This document shows positions 53,101 to 64,000 of a stretch of 64,000 nt of DNA, piece by piece. Made by a program: the position numbers and the translations under genes. Location: positions 1,132,472-1,196,471 of the forward strand of contig CAADRB010000058.1 of assembly GCA_900708905.1 (NCBI GenBank), read 5' to 3'. The notes under the pieces are model-generated. The model ran no database searches, had not been told where the DNA came from, and saw only the letters and a program-made list of their open reading frames with translations. Source of the DNA: Hymenolepis diminuta. Taxonomy: Eukaryota > Platyhelminthes > Cestoda > Cyclophyllidea > Hymenolepididae. Position 1 is the first letter of the stretch. Each line of letters opens with the position of its first letter.

Positions 53101-53450
53101 CGCGCTCCATTCACAATTGGCTAAAACTCTAACTTAATCAATCATTTAACCAATAATAGTTTTGGATTACATTTTTTTATTGGCTAGATGCTACAATCAT
53201 AAATAGGCGGTAAACTTATATTGATGGCGCAGTAATTTGTAACAGTTAAAAGCCTCCTCCATTTATGGCTCCATAAATAACGCCGAAATACAATGATTTC
53301 CTCCATTAATTTAATGCCCATGAAGCCCCCAATTAATTGATTATGCTCACCATGAAAGGAAATTAAGAGATAGTTAGTTAGGGATGAAGGAAATATTTGG
53401 TGTAAAAAGAGAAAAATGCACCTTCTTGGCATGAAAGAAGAATGATCGGA
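53100..53450. promoter_or_regulatory. Candidate conserved noncoding element with a CArG box
   Basis: Contains a perfect CC(A/T)6GG sequence, CCATTTATGG at 53259-53268, overlapping the Cdx/Abd-B-type core TTTATGGC. CCATAAATAACGCC follows. Opposed CCAAT boxes (ACCAATAAT and TTATTGGCT) lie at about 53149-53186, and several TAATTA/ATTAATTT cores at about 53305-53342. This is dense for 300 bases. Function is inferred. Confidence 0.3.
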
Positions 53451-54180
53451 AAGCGATTTTTTCTGACATTTTTTGGATGACATTCCCTTTCCCAGTCGTC
53501 TCCTCCAAAAGGGGGAGAAAAAAGTCTCTAGAGGTCATTTTGGATGCCATTTTCTCACCTCTGTCTTTGTTGGGCGGTCAACACACTTTTTACCCGAAAT
53601 ATCGTTGTGAAAGAGTTTTTCAAGGTAGTATAAATATAGCAATAAAAATCACTGTTGAAATAATTGAAATTTATGTCTATATAATATGAGAAACTTATAA
53701 CATCATCATAATAAATTATTTTATGGTTAGTGATTCTTAAAAAGAGTTTGTATCTATTGCTAATATTATGGTTATTTTAATTTAATGTTATGTATTTTCT
53801 ATTTATATTTTTATATGCAGACCTACTGAAATGTCAATAAGTAGGAGGACTTAAACCATAGACTAATTCATCTTAGTTCATCAATAGGTAAATTCGATCA
53901 ATTACTAAATGCTCAGAAAGAAAGCAAATTAAGAGGCATTTTTAATAAGCGCACTTCACAGTGATTTTCACGAAAAATTATTTTGTTGACATTCATGACC
54001 AATGTGTTGTTATTAAGAAAACTTTATCTCAGTCTAGACCGATCGAAAATAAATACTAAATGGCAGGAGGTCTATATCATTCTAAATCTTGAGGTTTGAA
54101 ATTCATAAATTATCGCTTTTTAGCTTTATTTATATTTGGTACTATTTTAGTAGAAAAAACTTTGTCTACTTAAAGTTTGC
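53451..54180. other. Noncoding stretch
   Basis: A short G+C-richer patch at 53480-53600 is followed by AT-rich DNA. No recognised feature. Confidence 0.5.
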
Positions 54181-54470
54181 AGCATACGAATTGGAAAATA
54201 GGATCAATAGCTTTCTACTTCTTGTGCATTGAAGATAGAACCACTCGAGGCTTTATATTTTTGTATTTTGACATATCTCCCCAATTTTTATTTAGTTCTA
54301 AAGGTATTATTTATGGAAAATTTTTTAATCATTTCATTGACTATCCTTGAATTTGGAATAATTACATGACCGTACACATCCGGTGAAGCAAAAAACTAAG
54401 AAGAGCTCTTGCATGTCCTGTTTCCTTTTTACAAACTTGTTGTAGTTTACGTGAAGATTTATAAATTAAC
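54181..54470 (+). repeat. Repeat family B, copy 3
   Basis: Shares the start (CATACGAATTGGAAAATAGG versus ATACGATTTGAACAATAGA in copy 1), the TTTTTGTATTTTGA segment, a CCGGTGAAG / CATCTGG-type middle, and the end ACAAACTTGTTGTAGT (ACAAGCTTGTTTTATC in copy 1). More diverged than copies 1 and 2. Confidence 0.5.
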
Positions 54471-55169
54471 AGGACTCAAGAGCGTTTTATTAGTACTAGT
54501 AGGTTTTTGTTGACGTATTGATTAATTAAAGATCTATTATGGCATGACACTGCCTACTGTACCCCAGAATGATAGATTCTTCAGCCTGGAGAGAGTGGAC
54601 GCAATGGTTTTCGTGTTTCTATCAGGTGTAGTTGGTCTAAAGAAATCGGATAACCGAGTGCGGAATTCATTTTGAATTTTTCATATCCGATTTAAGGTGA
54701 GCCGTAATTGCTATTTCGTAAGTGAGAAACCTATTAGAATATGGTATGTAAATAGTAATCAAAGGTTGAATGATAAAATTTTTAGAATCTATGGCTGAAG
54801 TAAAGAGGCTCCGCTATTTTTTTGTTCTTCTGAATTAAATTATTTCATTGGGAAAAAGTGGACAGTAAGGTTTACCATTTTATTACCTTTCTTAGGCCAT
54901 CATATGTGAATTCTAAAGATCTCTTGATACCATACTATAGAAATATGACTTGTCCTATTTTTAAGGCAAAGTAGAAAGGATGCTGTAAGAAAAACGATCT
55001 TTAGATTAAAAGGCTAAGCCTTTATCGGTGGTTTCTTATTGAAAAAACCTGAATTGGTGTTAAGTCGAATGTCTTACGCTACCAGAACCATTTTGGAAAA
55101 TCAAATACAATTTTTTAGTCAATTTGATCAAAAAGAGAATCTCTCAAGGATACAATTTGGCCAGAGCAA
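54471..55169. other. Noncoding stretch between repeats
   Basis: Possible weak continuation of family B at 54500-54700. No coding content. Confidence 0.35.
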
Positions 55170-55365
55170 GGCAGAGCTTACTGTAGGGATTTTGGTCTTA
55201 AAATCAATTATTTCCATATAGGTAGCATTACAATTGGTACCTCTTTGTCTTGAGGACCTTTAAGTCTTGAGATGTGTAAGAGCGTATCATTCGATTAAAG
55301 TTTAGGTTTGAAGGCGATCAGGTGAAGATTTTATTAAATGTCAGTTTTAGGAGGAGCTGTTTAAG
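55170..55365 (+). repeat. Repeat family D, copy 2
   Basis: Counterpart of 40445-40610. Shared anchors include CTTAAAATC...CATATAGGTAGC, CTTGAGATG, and GGCGATCAGGTGAAGATTTT. Same orientation. Confidence 0.45.
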
Positions 55366-58300
55366 TTAGCTTTTAATTACTTAATCCCCAAATCAAAGCA
55401 TTTTAAAACCTTTTGATAATATAAGAAACCACACATCCTTAGCCGAATAAGACGACACTATTTTCATCTTTAGTGCTTCAGAGCTAGTAAAAGCTATGAT
55501 AATCATCTAGCTCTGTTGGAATTTTAATTTCTTGATGTTTTGTATTTGCGTTAATTGCTTATTTATTCCAAAATAACTATTTTTTCTGTATCCACCTTCT
55601 TAATCTACTTTTTGGCTCCTTAAGAAACACTTATGCATAAATATAAACATTAATATTCTGCGGTACTGAGACCCAGTTAGATCAGTCACATTTACATGAC
55701 GATAAAATTAAAATTTACACTTTTACAGAATCGCATGAAAACAGAAATTTGAATACATTGGCAGTCGACAGACCAAATTAATCACACTTACCCCATTTGT
55801 ACTACTGCGTAGGTTTCTATTTCAACATGAAATTAAATTAACTTCTATTCCAACTAATATAAAATCACATTAGACTGCTTTTTCACTTACCGTTAATCAA
55901 AATTTTGTGTAAAAACTCCATTCCTGAGATGATGGATTCAAGTCATTTATCTCAAGCGAAGGAAAAAGAGACGGTGGATAGGGTATGGTCAGAAAGAAGA
56001 AGAGAAGAGAAAGGAGGATATCAAAATTATTCTCAAGGGGAGGAAAAAGTTAAATGCAATGCACTTTTAATATACTTAGTAGTGTGTTCTTAGAAAGAGC
56101 ATACTCTGTGGGTGTTCTCGGTCGTTCGTGAAAGTAGCGTTCAACTCACTAACATACTAATGAAAGGAAGATAGATTTATCTACCCGCAAAATTGCTTTC
56201 ACCTCAGAGTTGACTGCAGGGAGAAAGTTTATTCACATATTATAAAATTTAATTTAATCTATTCGAATTTATATTTGACACTAAGTGCAGACATTTCTTC
56301 AAGCAAACTTTAAAAAAAAACACAAATTTGATATTTTCTGAATAAAAATGAAGCGTTTGAAGCAATCATTGCAAGGGCTAATTTTGATTATGCAGAAAAG
56401 TATAGGCATAATCTTAGAAAAATCTATTAGGATATACTCCGAGATTGGAATGCTTAGAGAAATAATAAGTAACCATTCCTTAACCATGCAATTTTAAAAT
56501 TGGTCAAGCCCATCTGTACGCTTTTCCTGTGGTTAGTCTTATTAGAATCATCGTCAGTCATAAGCGATTCTTTTCAAATTTTTTCCATATACCAGTCCAG
56601 AATCTTGGTAGTAATATAACACTGAAAGTGTGCTTATCAGTTCTTTTTAAGAACGTACAAAAAAACACATCTAGCGAGTTGCATATATCGTTAAATAATA
56701 TGTGGATACATGTCTGCCTTGTGTTGTGTCTGAGAATGGTCAAAACAAATCGCCAATCAATTTATCACGTCGGTATTTTACCGCCGGGATGTTCCTCTCT
56801 CTTCTCTCATTCTCTTGCCTTCTTCTCCATGCATTTTTCCCACAAAGTCGAAAAGAGAGGTCAAAAACAGCTTGATAAGCAAATAAAAAATGTCGGCATA
56901 GATAATAAAAAACAAAATGGGCGCGCTCACTTTGAAGCAGTGAGATGGAGGGCTGTTCAAAAAATACCTCGTCATTCACAAAACAAGAAAAATATGGACA
57001 TGTTAACATTTAAATGTTGCATTTGAAAATATTTTTACAAATTAAAATGCTGAATAAATATTTTTTCCTTGATTTTCCACAAACGGAATGTTAGTTGATT
57101 GGAAAGAATGCTAACTATTAAACAAACTAGTTAAATATTCCTTTATCGTTTAGTTTACTTGAATACCTAATGAAATCAAAAATTTGTTTGTTTGAAAATT
57201 TAATTAACCGTAAATAATTAATTTTCTGAACAAATTATTTTTCATCTGGAATTGAAAAATGAATTATGAGGAGTTGGCAAAACAGGAAATGGTACTGTCA
57301 CTTGACTGAATAAATTTTTCATTGAATATCGAAATAGTTTCAAAAGTAAGGAAGTAAATCTAATGAAACTGAAGTATTTTTTATATGTAAATTTATTATT
57401 ATAGTTAAATCTGGATTGTTAAATATGAGGGTTGATCAGGTAAGTTAGTTAATGACTAAGTCCATCAGAGACAAGTGACTTTAAGTACTCTTTTTAGGGA
57501 AATTGGAGACGATAACTTTTCAGTCTGATTGCGAAAAACGCAAGCGATCATTAGGTAGATAGCTATGAACCTCTTCTATCGGATCCTCCACAGATTTTGT
57601 GTTATTAATAGTTTAAGACTAAAATTATTTTGAGAAAAGCATTGCTTTGGTTTGAGAGAGGCTAAAAAGCGATTTACGTGGAAACTGTGATAGTTTTTAG
57701 AGAACGTAGAGTCGGGTTGTCGTATTTATTGTTTTCTGTATTAGTCTAATAGAGAAATAGTTTTATAATATTTTAATAATTAATGATTGATTAATAAATA
57801 TTAATGATCAATTTTAATAGTATATGTTTTTATTATTTTACAACCACTGGATATAAATACGTGCTTCTATGCTGGAAATATGTATTTAATAACTAGAAAT
57901 TATTTGGATTTCATTTATCACTGCTGATGACAATTACGTCAACTGTTCATGCTGGCACTCGGTAAGTGCTTAGTAATTCAGTCCTACGCTCCCATCAAGT
58001 GCACTCTTTATCTAAAGTTAGGAGTTAATAATGTACAAGATCATAGTATTGCGCTGAGACATGACTGAATTTCACACGAAAAATTGTCCCACCGATGTCC
58101 GATGGTGGAAAAATGTATCCTCAAAAGTCATGCAAGAAATGACTTTTATACATAAATGCAACTCAAATATTATGGATGTCCACTTAATTTTGCTCGAGAC
58201 AAATAAGGTTGAAATGGGATTTAGGATGGGGAAGATAAAACTGCATAAAATTTATCTAAAAAGTGAGTACAGGACTTTTAATGGTAGTGAAATGAAAATC

Positions 58301-58562
58301 TATTTTACTGTAAACAGGTGCTCATGTGTTTACCCATCAATTTTGTATCTGTACACGCTTCTATATAGAAAACCTTCCATAATTTGAATTTAGAATCGGA
58401 ATCTTCCCATACAAACGTCTTCAAAATGTTTCCCAGTAGGTATTTGTTGTAGCTAATGACCGGACTTTCACATTTGAGTTATCAAAAATGGGTATCGGAG
58501 TTGCAAATAAAATTGTGAGTGTTAAATTAATAAAATAACACTGAGTAATATTTTCATCAATA
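55366..58562. other. Noncoding stretch
   Basis: The plus frame 56529-57026 (165 codons, the longest uninterrupted non-N frame) overlaps two open minus frames and has no domain. 55905-56060 is purine-rich. 56760-57000 is a more complex patch with TC/GA tracts and a short hairpin (CTCACT facing AGTGAG). 57740-57840 is almost pure A/T. Confidence 0.45.
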
Positions 58563-59830
58563 CTGTCTATCATCTTGTAGCAGAAGTCCTGTCCACTTTT
58601 TAAATTTGAATTAAAGTGAAAATTTTGTCAAAAATACGTTTATTTGGTATTCAACACAGTCACCACTTTTAGTAATTACATCTTTCCATCTTGTCATGAG
58701 CTTTTTGATTCCTTCTTCATTGAATTTAGCCAGTGTGGACTCAAAAAAGGAATCAGCTTCTTCATTTCGATCTCTTCTCTTGAAGGAAGCCTTTGTCCCA
58801 TTAAATGACCCTGTAAGCCCCTAAAAAGACTAAAATCGGTTGGTGCAAGATCGGGAGAATATGGCGGGCGATGCATGACTTCCCAGCCAAATTCTTCGAT
58901 GAGATTTTTGGTTGGTGTGGAAATGTGGGGTCTGGCATTGTCATAGCACAGAATCACTCCTTTTTGATTGATCAAAGAAGCTCGTTTTTCCTGCCGTTAA
59001 CTACCCTAAAGCGAGTTAGCTGCTGACAGTCAACTTCAGATGTTATTGTTTGATTGTCACTCATTAGTTCATAATAAATAGTTCCCTTCAAATCCCAGCA
59101 TACATACAAAAGGATTTTTTCTGGTGAAGTCCACTTCCCGGTAGGGGAATTGGCTTTGACTCACGACTCAGCCACTATTTTTTTCGCTTAACATTATTGT
59201 AAAGGATTCACTTCTCGTCGTTGTCGGTAAAAAAAAGTGCCTGAAGTTCACAAGAACACAGTGAAATACAACAGGTCACATGCTGTTGCTAGTTGATTTC
59301 TGACAAATCGTGTGGGCCCCATTTCCAAGCCAAGTCTTTTCATGGCTTATGGCTTATGGTCATATGGCTTACGTTAAAGGTCTTGCTCAGTTCTCTAGTA
59401 GTGCAGGTTAGATTTTCATCAATGACAACTTGCAATTGCTCAGAATTGAGTTTTTTGAGCATCCTTCTCTCGGTTCGTCTTTCAGGCTGAAGTCGTCCTT
59501 TTTGAAGCGTGAAAACCACCTTCTGCAGGTCTTTTTACTCACAGCATCATTTCCAAAGGTGTCTTCGAGTGTTTTTGCTGCTGAGCTTGCCGTATTTCCT
59601 TAATGAAATTCAAACAGTAAAATATGTCTGATTTGCTCTTTATTCGGAATGTACATTAGGGCTAGAAATAGATATTAATAACGAAAATTATCACACAATC
59701 TGAAAGAAGAAATAATATTTTATTAATTATCATGGATAAGCATACAACATTAGCAAACTAAATTGAAGTAATCGTGCTCTAAATACATAGCTCAAAAATA
59801 GGAGAGAACTTCAGTCACAACCTGATACAT
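58563..59830 (-). mobile_element. mariner-family DNA transposon (dead copy)
   Basis: The element is about 1.27 kb, the usual mariner size. The left end (58565-58601) and the complement of the right end (59794-59830) match at 26 of 37 positions by hand count, with cores CAGAAGTCCTGTCCACTT and CTGAAGTTCTCTCCTATT. TA dinucleotides at 58561-58562 and 59831-59832 fit the mariner target duplication. The strand given is that of the transposase. Exact ends are uncertain by a few bases. The element could be mobilised in trans only if its ends still work, which their decay makes unlikely. Confidence 0.75.
58611..59656 (-). pseudogene. mariner transposase pseudogene, D,D34D type
   Basis: The transposase catalyses cut-and-paste excision and insertion at TA. 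The ATG at 59656 begins MYIPNKEQIRHILLFEF, and an N-terminal helix-turn-helix segment (SKKTCRRWFSRFKK, about residues 40-53) follows. Catalytic Asp 1 is in DEK-stop-ILY (59217-59219). Asp 2 is in YDNARPH (58940-58942). Asp 3 is in YSPDLAPTDFSLF (58835-58837), 34 residues after Asp 2, as expected for mariner. The full span is about 348 codons, the normal family length. It is inactive: codon 19 is TAA (59600-59602), the conserved Trp after DEK is TGA (59208-59210), and frame changes separate the N-terminal, central and C-terminal parts. The open frame 58694-58975 covers the best-preserved C-terminal catalytic part. Family assignment is firm; the subfamily is not determined. Confidence 0.9.
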
Positions 59831-59832
59831 TA

Positions 59833-62800
59833 CAAGATTAGTGGCAGTCATCAGACTCAAACCTCTTTCTCTGAAAGTTGCTCAACAAAATTTCGATTGA
59901 GATGTGAGGAGCGAAAAATTAATTAGAACTCATTTTATAATCTGAAAGGATGCAGAATTGAATATTTTCGAATCTCCGGACGGAGTTCTTAAATTTTTAT
60001 GAATAATAATCATTTTTGGACACTAGTCTTTTTTACTGTTTCTTCATATTTCATAAGAACTGAAGGCATCTCTTTGGTATATTACTGCTTGGCCAGGCAT
60101 TGATCGGTCAATTCTCAATATCCAAATTCTGTTGAAATTATTATACTTTCTTCAGAAAGAGAAAGTGAAACCGTTATTTGTGCTTCAGGTTTTCTCCTTT
60201 CTCTTTACCGCCATTATAACATTCAGTGATAGGCCTAGATTGTATTTGTGACTACATAATGTTAAGAATAACAGAAATTTTAAAGCCAAGTCTAGTATAA
60301 ACCGTCAATGAAAGAGAGATATTACTCTTTAATACATTATAATCTTGCTTCATTAACGCTAAACGTCATATAGATATATAGTAACAGACAAATTTTACAT
60401 TTAGATTCAACTCGGATTTTTGTAGTGGGGTAGAAACTTGACTTTATGCTCCAATGTTCATACTTCATTAAATAATATGAAAAACGAAGAAATTGTACAC
60501 AGGTGTTCTCCTATTCTGAGGGGATTTCGATGTGAATTGCCATTAATTTCCTTGACAAGCGTTGCCATTTGACTATTTTAATCCAATTAAAATTTATCAC
60601 CATAAAATTCGGAAAGTTCTGCTAAATTTTCTCCAAAATACCCCGCATTTTACATTTTTTTCTCAAGCCAAATAGAAAGTCACTCATTCAAAAATAGAGC
60701 TCAAAATTAGCATTCAAAGGAACGCTTCTATTGATACATTTCCCGTTTTAATAAATTCGTGCCGTTTTTTTCTCATCTACCAAACGAAACTAATGCAAGT
60801 AAAATACACCCAACTTCTGCCGATTGTAGGAAAGAACAAAAAAGTATTTGCCGCTAATTTTATTAAACTTAATTTTATTTCAAATTCGATATTGGATGAA
60901 TAAAAAGGATTCTTTGGTGCGTGTTAACGGCAAAAAGAATATATGTATATTTCGGAATTATGTTTTCAAAAGAAAACTGAGTTTGCTTATAGGATCAAAT
61001 TTCAATTTGTTAAGTAGATGTGAATTTTTTTGGTAATTCAATCTCATAAATATCATTGAATTCGTAGAAAAAATTACAAAGATATTGAAAGGCTAACAAT
61101 AACAAGAAAATAATTAGGTCGATGATCTGTATTATGTCCTGTGGACTTAGTACTGGTTCTAACAGGGTAGTAGGAAGGCAGAGAGCAGACGTCTGGTCTG
61201 TTAGTAAAGTAGTTTTAAGCTCAGAGGGCTCAACAGTCTGAGCAAAGCAATATTCTGATAAGAAATTACGAAATGGCATATTTTTTCATATATGGCATAT
61301 GCGTAGGACAAGCTTTAGGTTCATATATGAGCAATTTGAAGAACTGATATGAAAGATCAACTGCAAAATGAGTTGGTAGTAATATAAATATTTTATTTAG
61401 CTCAGTTAGTCAGTACTTTCAGAGTTTTTGAGAACCCTACTATCCCACTATTATTAGTAGTAGTGAAAACTCTTACCATGACATATTGCCGCGGAATTTC
61501 TTGAAATCCTGAAGAAGTATTGTTTCTCTATTGTCAAATTTTTGTTAATTAAAAGGTCAAAGAAGCAAAGATAAGGCAAATTTAAATAGATAAGATAGGA
61601 ATACATAAACTGAGTCAAACTGTTGACAGAGAAGCTGTTTATGTATAAATAGAAAAAAATGTTTTTTACAAAAGTAGTAAACAAAATAGCAATGTTGATA
61701 AAAACACACATCTGCTGGCAATACGAAATACAAAATATGAATGAGTAGAAATTAAAAGAAATATCAGGCATTACGGATACGAACTAAGCGCTGCCACCCA
61801 CTCTTGGGCGATTCCATAAGTATGTTTCATTCTATCACTAAATAATTTAGTATTAATTTTTGGGAGATCTGATAAAGAAAATATTTATGAATGAATTACT
61901 TCGTCAATGAAATTCGGCATCCTTTGCAACAGTCCATTCAATGACCTAAACTTTCCCTAACTTAGCTTATTGCCGTCAAATATCTCAAACCAGGATAGAT
62001 ATTATTCAGTTTTATTCCTCCTCCCCCCCCCTTTCCGCATCAAATGTAATACTGAAAGTCATAAAAACCCCATTGGTCCAAAATGTATATGATCATTGCC
62101 TTTATCAACGAACTCAATATTAAACATTAAGTCAACTTATATCACAAACATTTTTATGAATATCTTTAGGCAGTTAAAAATGGACGCATTCGATTATTCA
62201 GGAACTTTGCTAACCCAATGAAGAGAACCGTTTTTTCAATATTTGACTTGACTTATTTTACTTACCAAATGAAATTCATATTAGAATCTTTCTAAATGAG
62301 AAACCGGCATACTGTTGCCTCTTTTTATTATTTACCACTATTTATTAGTAATCGTTAGTATACTGATAAGCTTCCAGGATCTCGCAATGCCGTTATGCAT
62401 AATCTAAATATAATACTTTATAATTACTCACAGTAATAAAAAATTTTTGCGATCTTTTAGTCGTGGGAAGCAGTGGAAATCTGTTAAGAGAAAAATCAAC
62501 AGAAAAAAAAGGAGCAGGGATTAATGCGATATTGAGAACAGCATCGAAGGGTCTTATTTCGTTTGATATATTTTCGGGTTGTATATTATTTTCTAATTGG
62601 ATACCTCATGCTCCAAGATTCAAATTTCATTATCCACCTCCTAGATTGCAGTATATGGTTGCCTACAATGTTTTATGCTTATTGACATGTTTTTTAATCA
62701 AGAAGGGTTAATCCCGCCACCTCAATTTCAATTTTTCCCAATTGATTGAGAAGGCTGAATGTTCTTCAATGATATTCGGCAGCTAACAGTTTTAGTATAA

Positions 62801-63119
62801 CGAAGATGAGTTAACTAAAAATTGTAACTTAGCTAATTATAATTTACAAATAGGCAGTTGTTTTGTGCTTTAAAAGGAGAATGGAATTCAAAATGATCTG
62901 AAAAATGTTATCCCACTAGAATATATTGATTTAAAGAAATGAACACGAAGTAATTTGGCTAATAGAATTAAATTGTGGTTGGTATAACCGTACTTCAGTA
63001 GTTTTATCTAAAAATTAATTCGAAATAAACGCCTCTGAGTAAATGTCGGAAGCCATTGTGAACAAATCTTAATGATAACATATCCAGACGAGCAAATGTA
63101 CAACAGAAGAATCTCCAGG
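59833..63119. other. AT-rich noncoding stretch
   Basis: No gene is recognised. A run of nine C lies at 62023-62031. The minus frames 61010-61279 (89 codons) and 61454-61771 (105 codons) have hydrophobic runs but no domain and are treated as chance. Confidence 0.5.
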
Positions 63120-63310
63120 AATGTGTGTCACCCAATTTACTCTTTAATTTCTACTACTAAAAAAATTTGCCACCAATTTCTCAGTTAATTAATGGTCAAA
63201 ATTAATTATGAGGCAGTGTGTAAGTAATTAGAGAATGAAGTGGGCTGTCAAATGGTAAAGTTTTCGTAGTCACTGTCATTTAGGTGGGAGAGGGATTTAA
63301 CAAGCACTTC
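63120..63310. promoter_or_regulatory. Candidate homeodomain-site cluster
   Basis: TTAATTAA (63185-63192), ATTAATTA (63201-63208) and TAATTA (63225-63230) are followed by TGTCAAATGGT (63246-63256), then CACTGTCATTT. The TGTCAAATGGT string is shared with the candidate at 33866-33876. TAATTA is the core of many homeodomain sites, and CTGTCA/TGACAG is the Meis/Hth core. AT-rich DNA gives TAATTA often by chance, so confidence is modest. Confidence 0.3.
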
Positions 63311-64000
63311 AGTTAAATTAAAGGAGGCATTTGTGAATTTTTTGCGAGTAAGTACGTGGCTTCTGACAGGACATTATATATTTACAAGTGATATTTTTTA
63401 TTAAATGTAAAATCCTTTTCAAGTGAGATTTGGACTGAGCGAATTTAAATGCAATTTGTATATATATTTTTAAATCTTAACATATTGAAGGAACGTGTTT
63501 TCAAAGCTTATCTAAATTAAAAAGCAGATATTCCTAAGCCTCTATTATTAAAAAATTGGTTTAACATTAACTTGCCCATTTCCATTTATTGAAAGTGCAT
63601 CCACATATGTGGACGAAATCCAATTCAGTACGCAGTAGACAAAGTGAACTTTTCACGATTTCCTTGAACCACATAGATAGAATAATTTAACAAGCAAATG
63701 AAATAGTCGCATTGATTACTTGATTTTCCGAATGTATAAAGAAAGGAGAAGCCATCAATTTCAGAGCATTAGTGGAAGAATTCATATCATTTTATATGTC
63801 TATATGTTACTAGTTAATGTAAATCGATATTTTTCGCCATTTTATGCAATTAGGTTTTATTCTATTCCTCCTATATTCCCGTACGCAAAATCACTCGGTT
63901 GACTAATAAGAGATTTCAATCTGCCAGTCTAATTTTGTATTTCTAGAAAAAAATTGATCAACGCGTTAGCTGCCAATTTAATCTCATCAAATTTGAAATC
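63311..64000. other. AT-rich noncoding stretch to window end
   Basis: No supported feature. Confidence 0.5.

Noticed and set aside
56529..57026. 165-codon plus-strand frame
   Set aside because: No recognised domain, random-looking composition, and two minus-strand frames open in the same place, which points to chance.
59341..59370. Tandem ATGGCTT units
   Set aside because: A short slippage repeat within the dead mariner transposase, not a separate feature.
63773..63784. miR-263/183-like TGGAAGAATTCA
   Set aside because: The conserved seed (ATGGCAC) is not present and no hairpin is visible.

Overview
This window looks like intergenic or deep intronic DNA from an animal nuclear genome, most likely an arthropod. 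I found no intact protein-coding gene, rRNA, tRNA or CRISPR array. By eye the sequence is about two-thirds A+T. Stop codons are dense in all frames, and the longest reading frames (about 90-165 codons) have neither a recognisable domain nor protein-like composition. There is one assembly gap (506 N, 41343-41848). The animal assignment rests on a decayed mariner transposon, tRNA-like SINE heads, homeodomain- and GAGA-type sequence clusters, and the low gene density. An AT-rich arthropod such as a copepod or spider would fit, but the sequence alone does not decide it.

The only coding-derived element I can name is a dead mariner element at about 58563-59830 (minus strand). Its D,D34D transposase has in-frame stops and frameshifts, it has imperfect terminal inverted repeats, and it may be flanked by TA target duplications. 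The rest of the window holds old interspersed repeats that I found by comparing it with itself. Family A has five copies at 9.6, 10.8, 38.3, 42.1 and 44.4 kb. Family B has three copies at 45.7, 47.2 and 54.3 kb. Family C is a pair at 33.3 and 44.8 kb, and family D a pair at 40.5 and 55.2 kb. A tRNA-like SINE fragment with two modules lies at 39.4 kb, and a solitary piggyBac-like terminus at 44.49 kb. Most of these repeats fall between 38 and 55.5 kb.

Between the repeats are short islands of higher complexity with more CpG: 1.34-1.62, 5.86-6.48, 13.44-13.64, 15.96-16.64, 21.54-21.86, 26.76-27.12, 29.03-29.22, 33.84-33.93, 35.54-35.74, 42.9-43.65, 51.95-52.48, 53.1-53.45 and 63.12-63.31 kb. They contain GAGA tracts, homeodomain cores, TGACAG/TGTCA motifs, a CArG box and nuclear-receptor-like sites. 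They are reasonable candidates for conserved noncoding regulatory DNA of a distant or host gene, but this is inference from motif density only. No new multigene system is visible. The most useful new material is the set of uncatalogued repeat families and the candidate regulatory islands.
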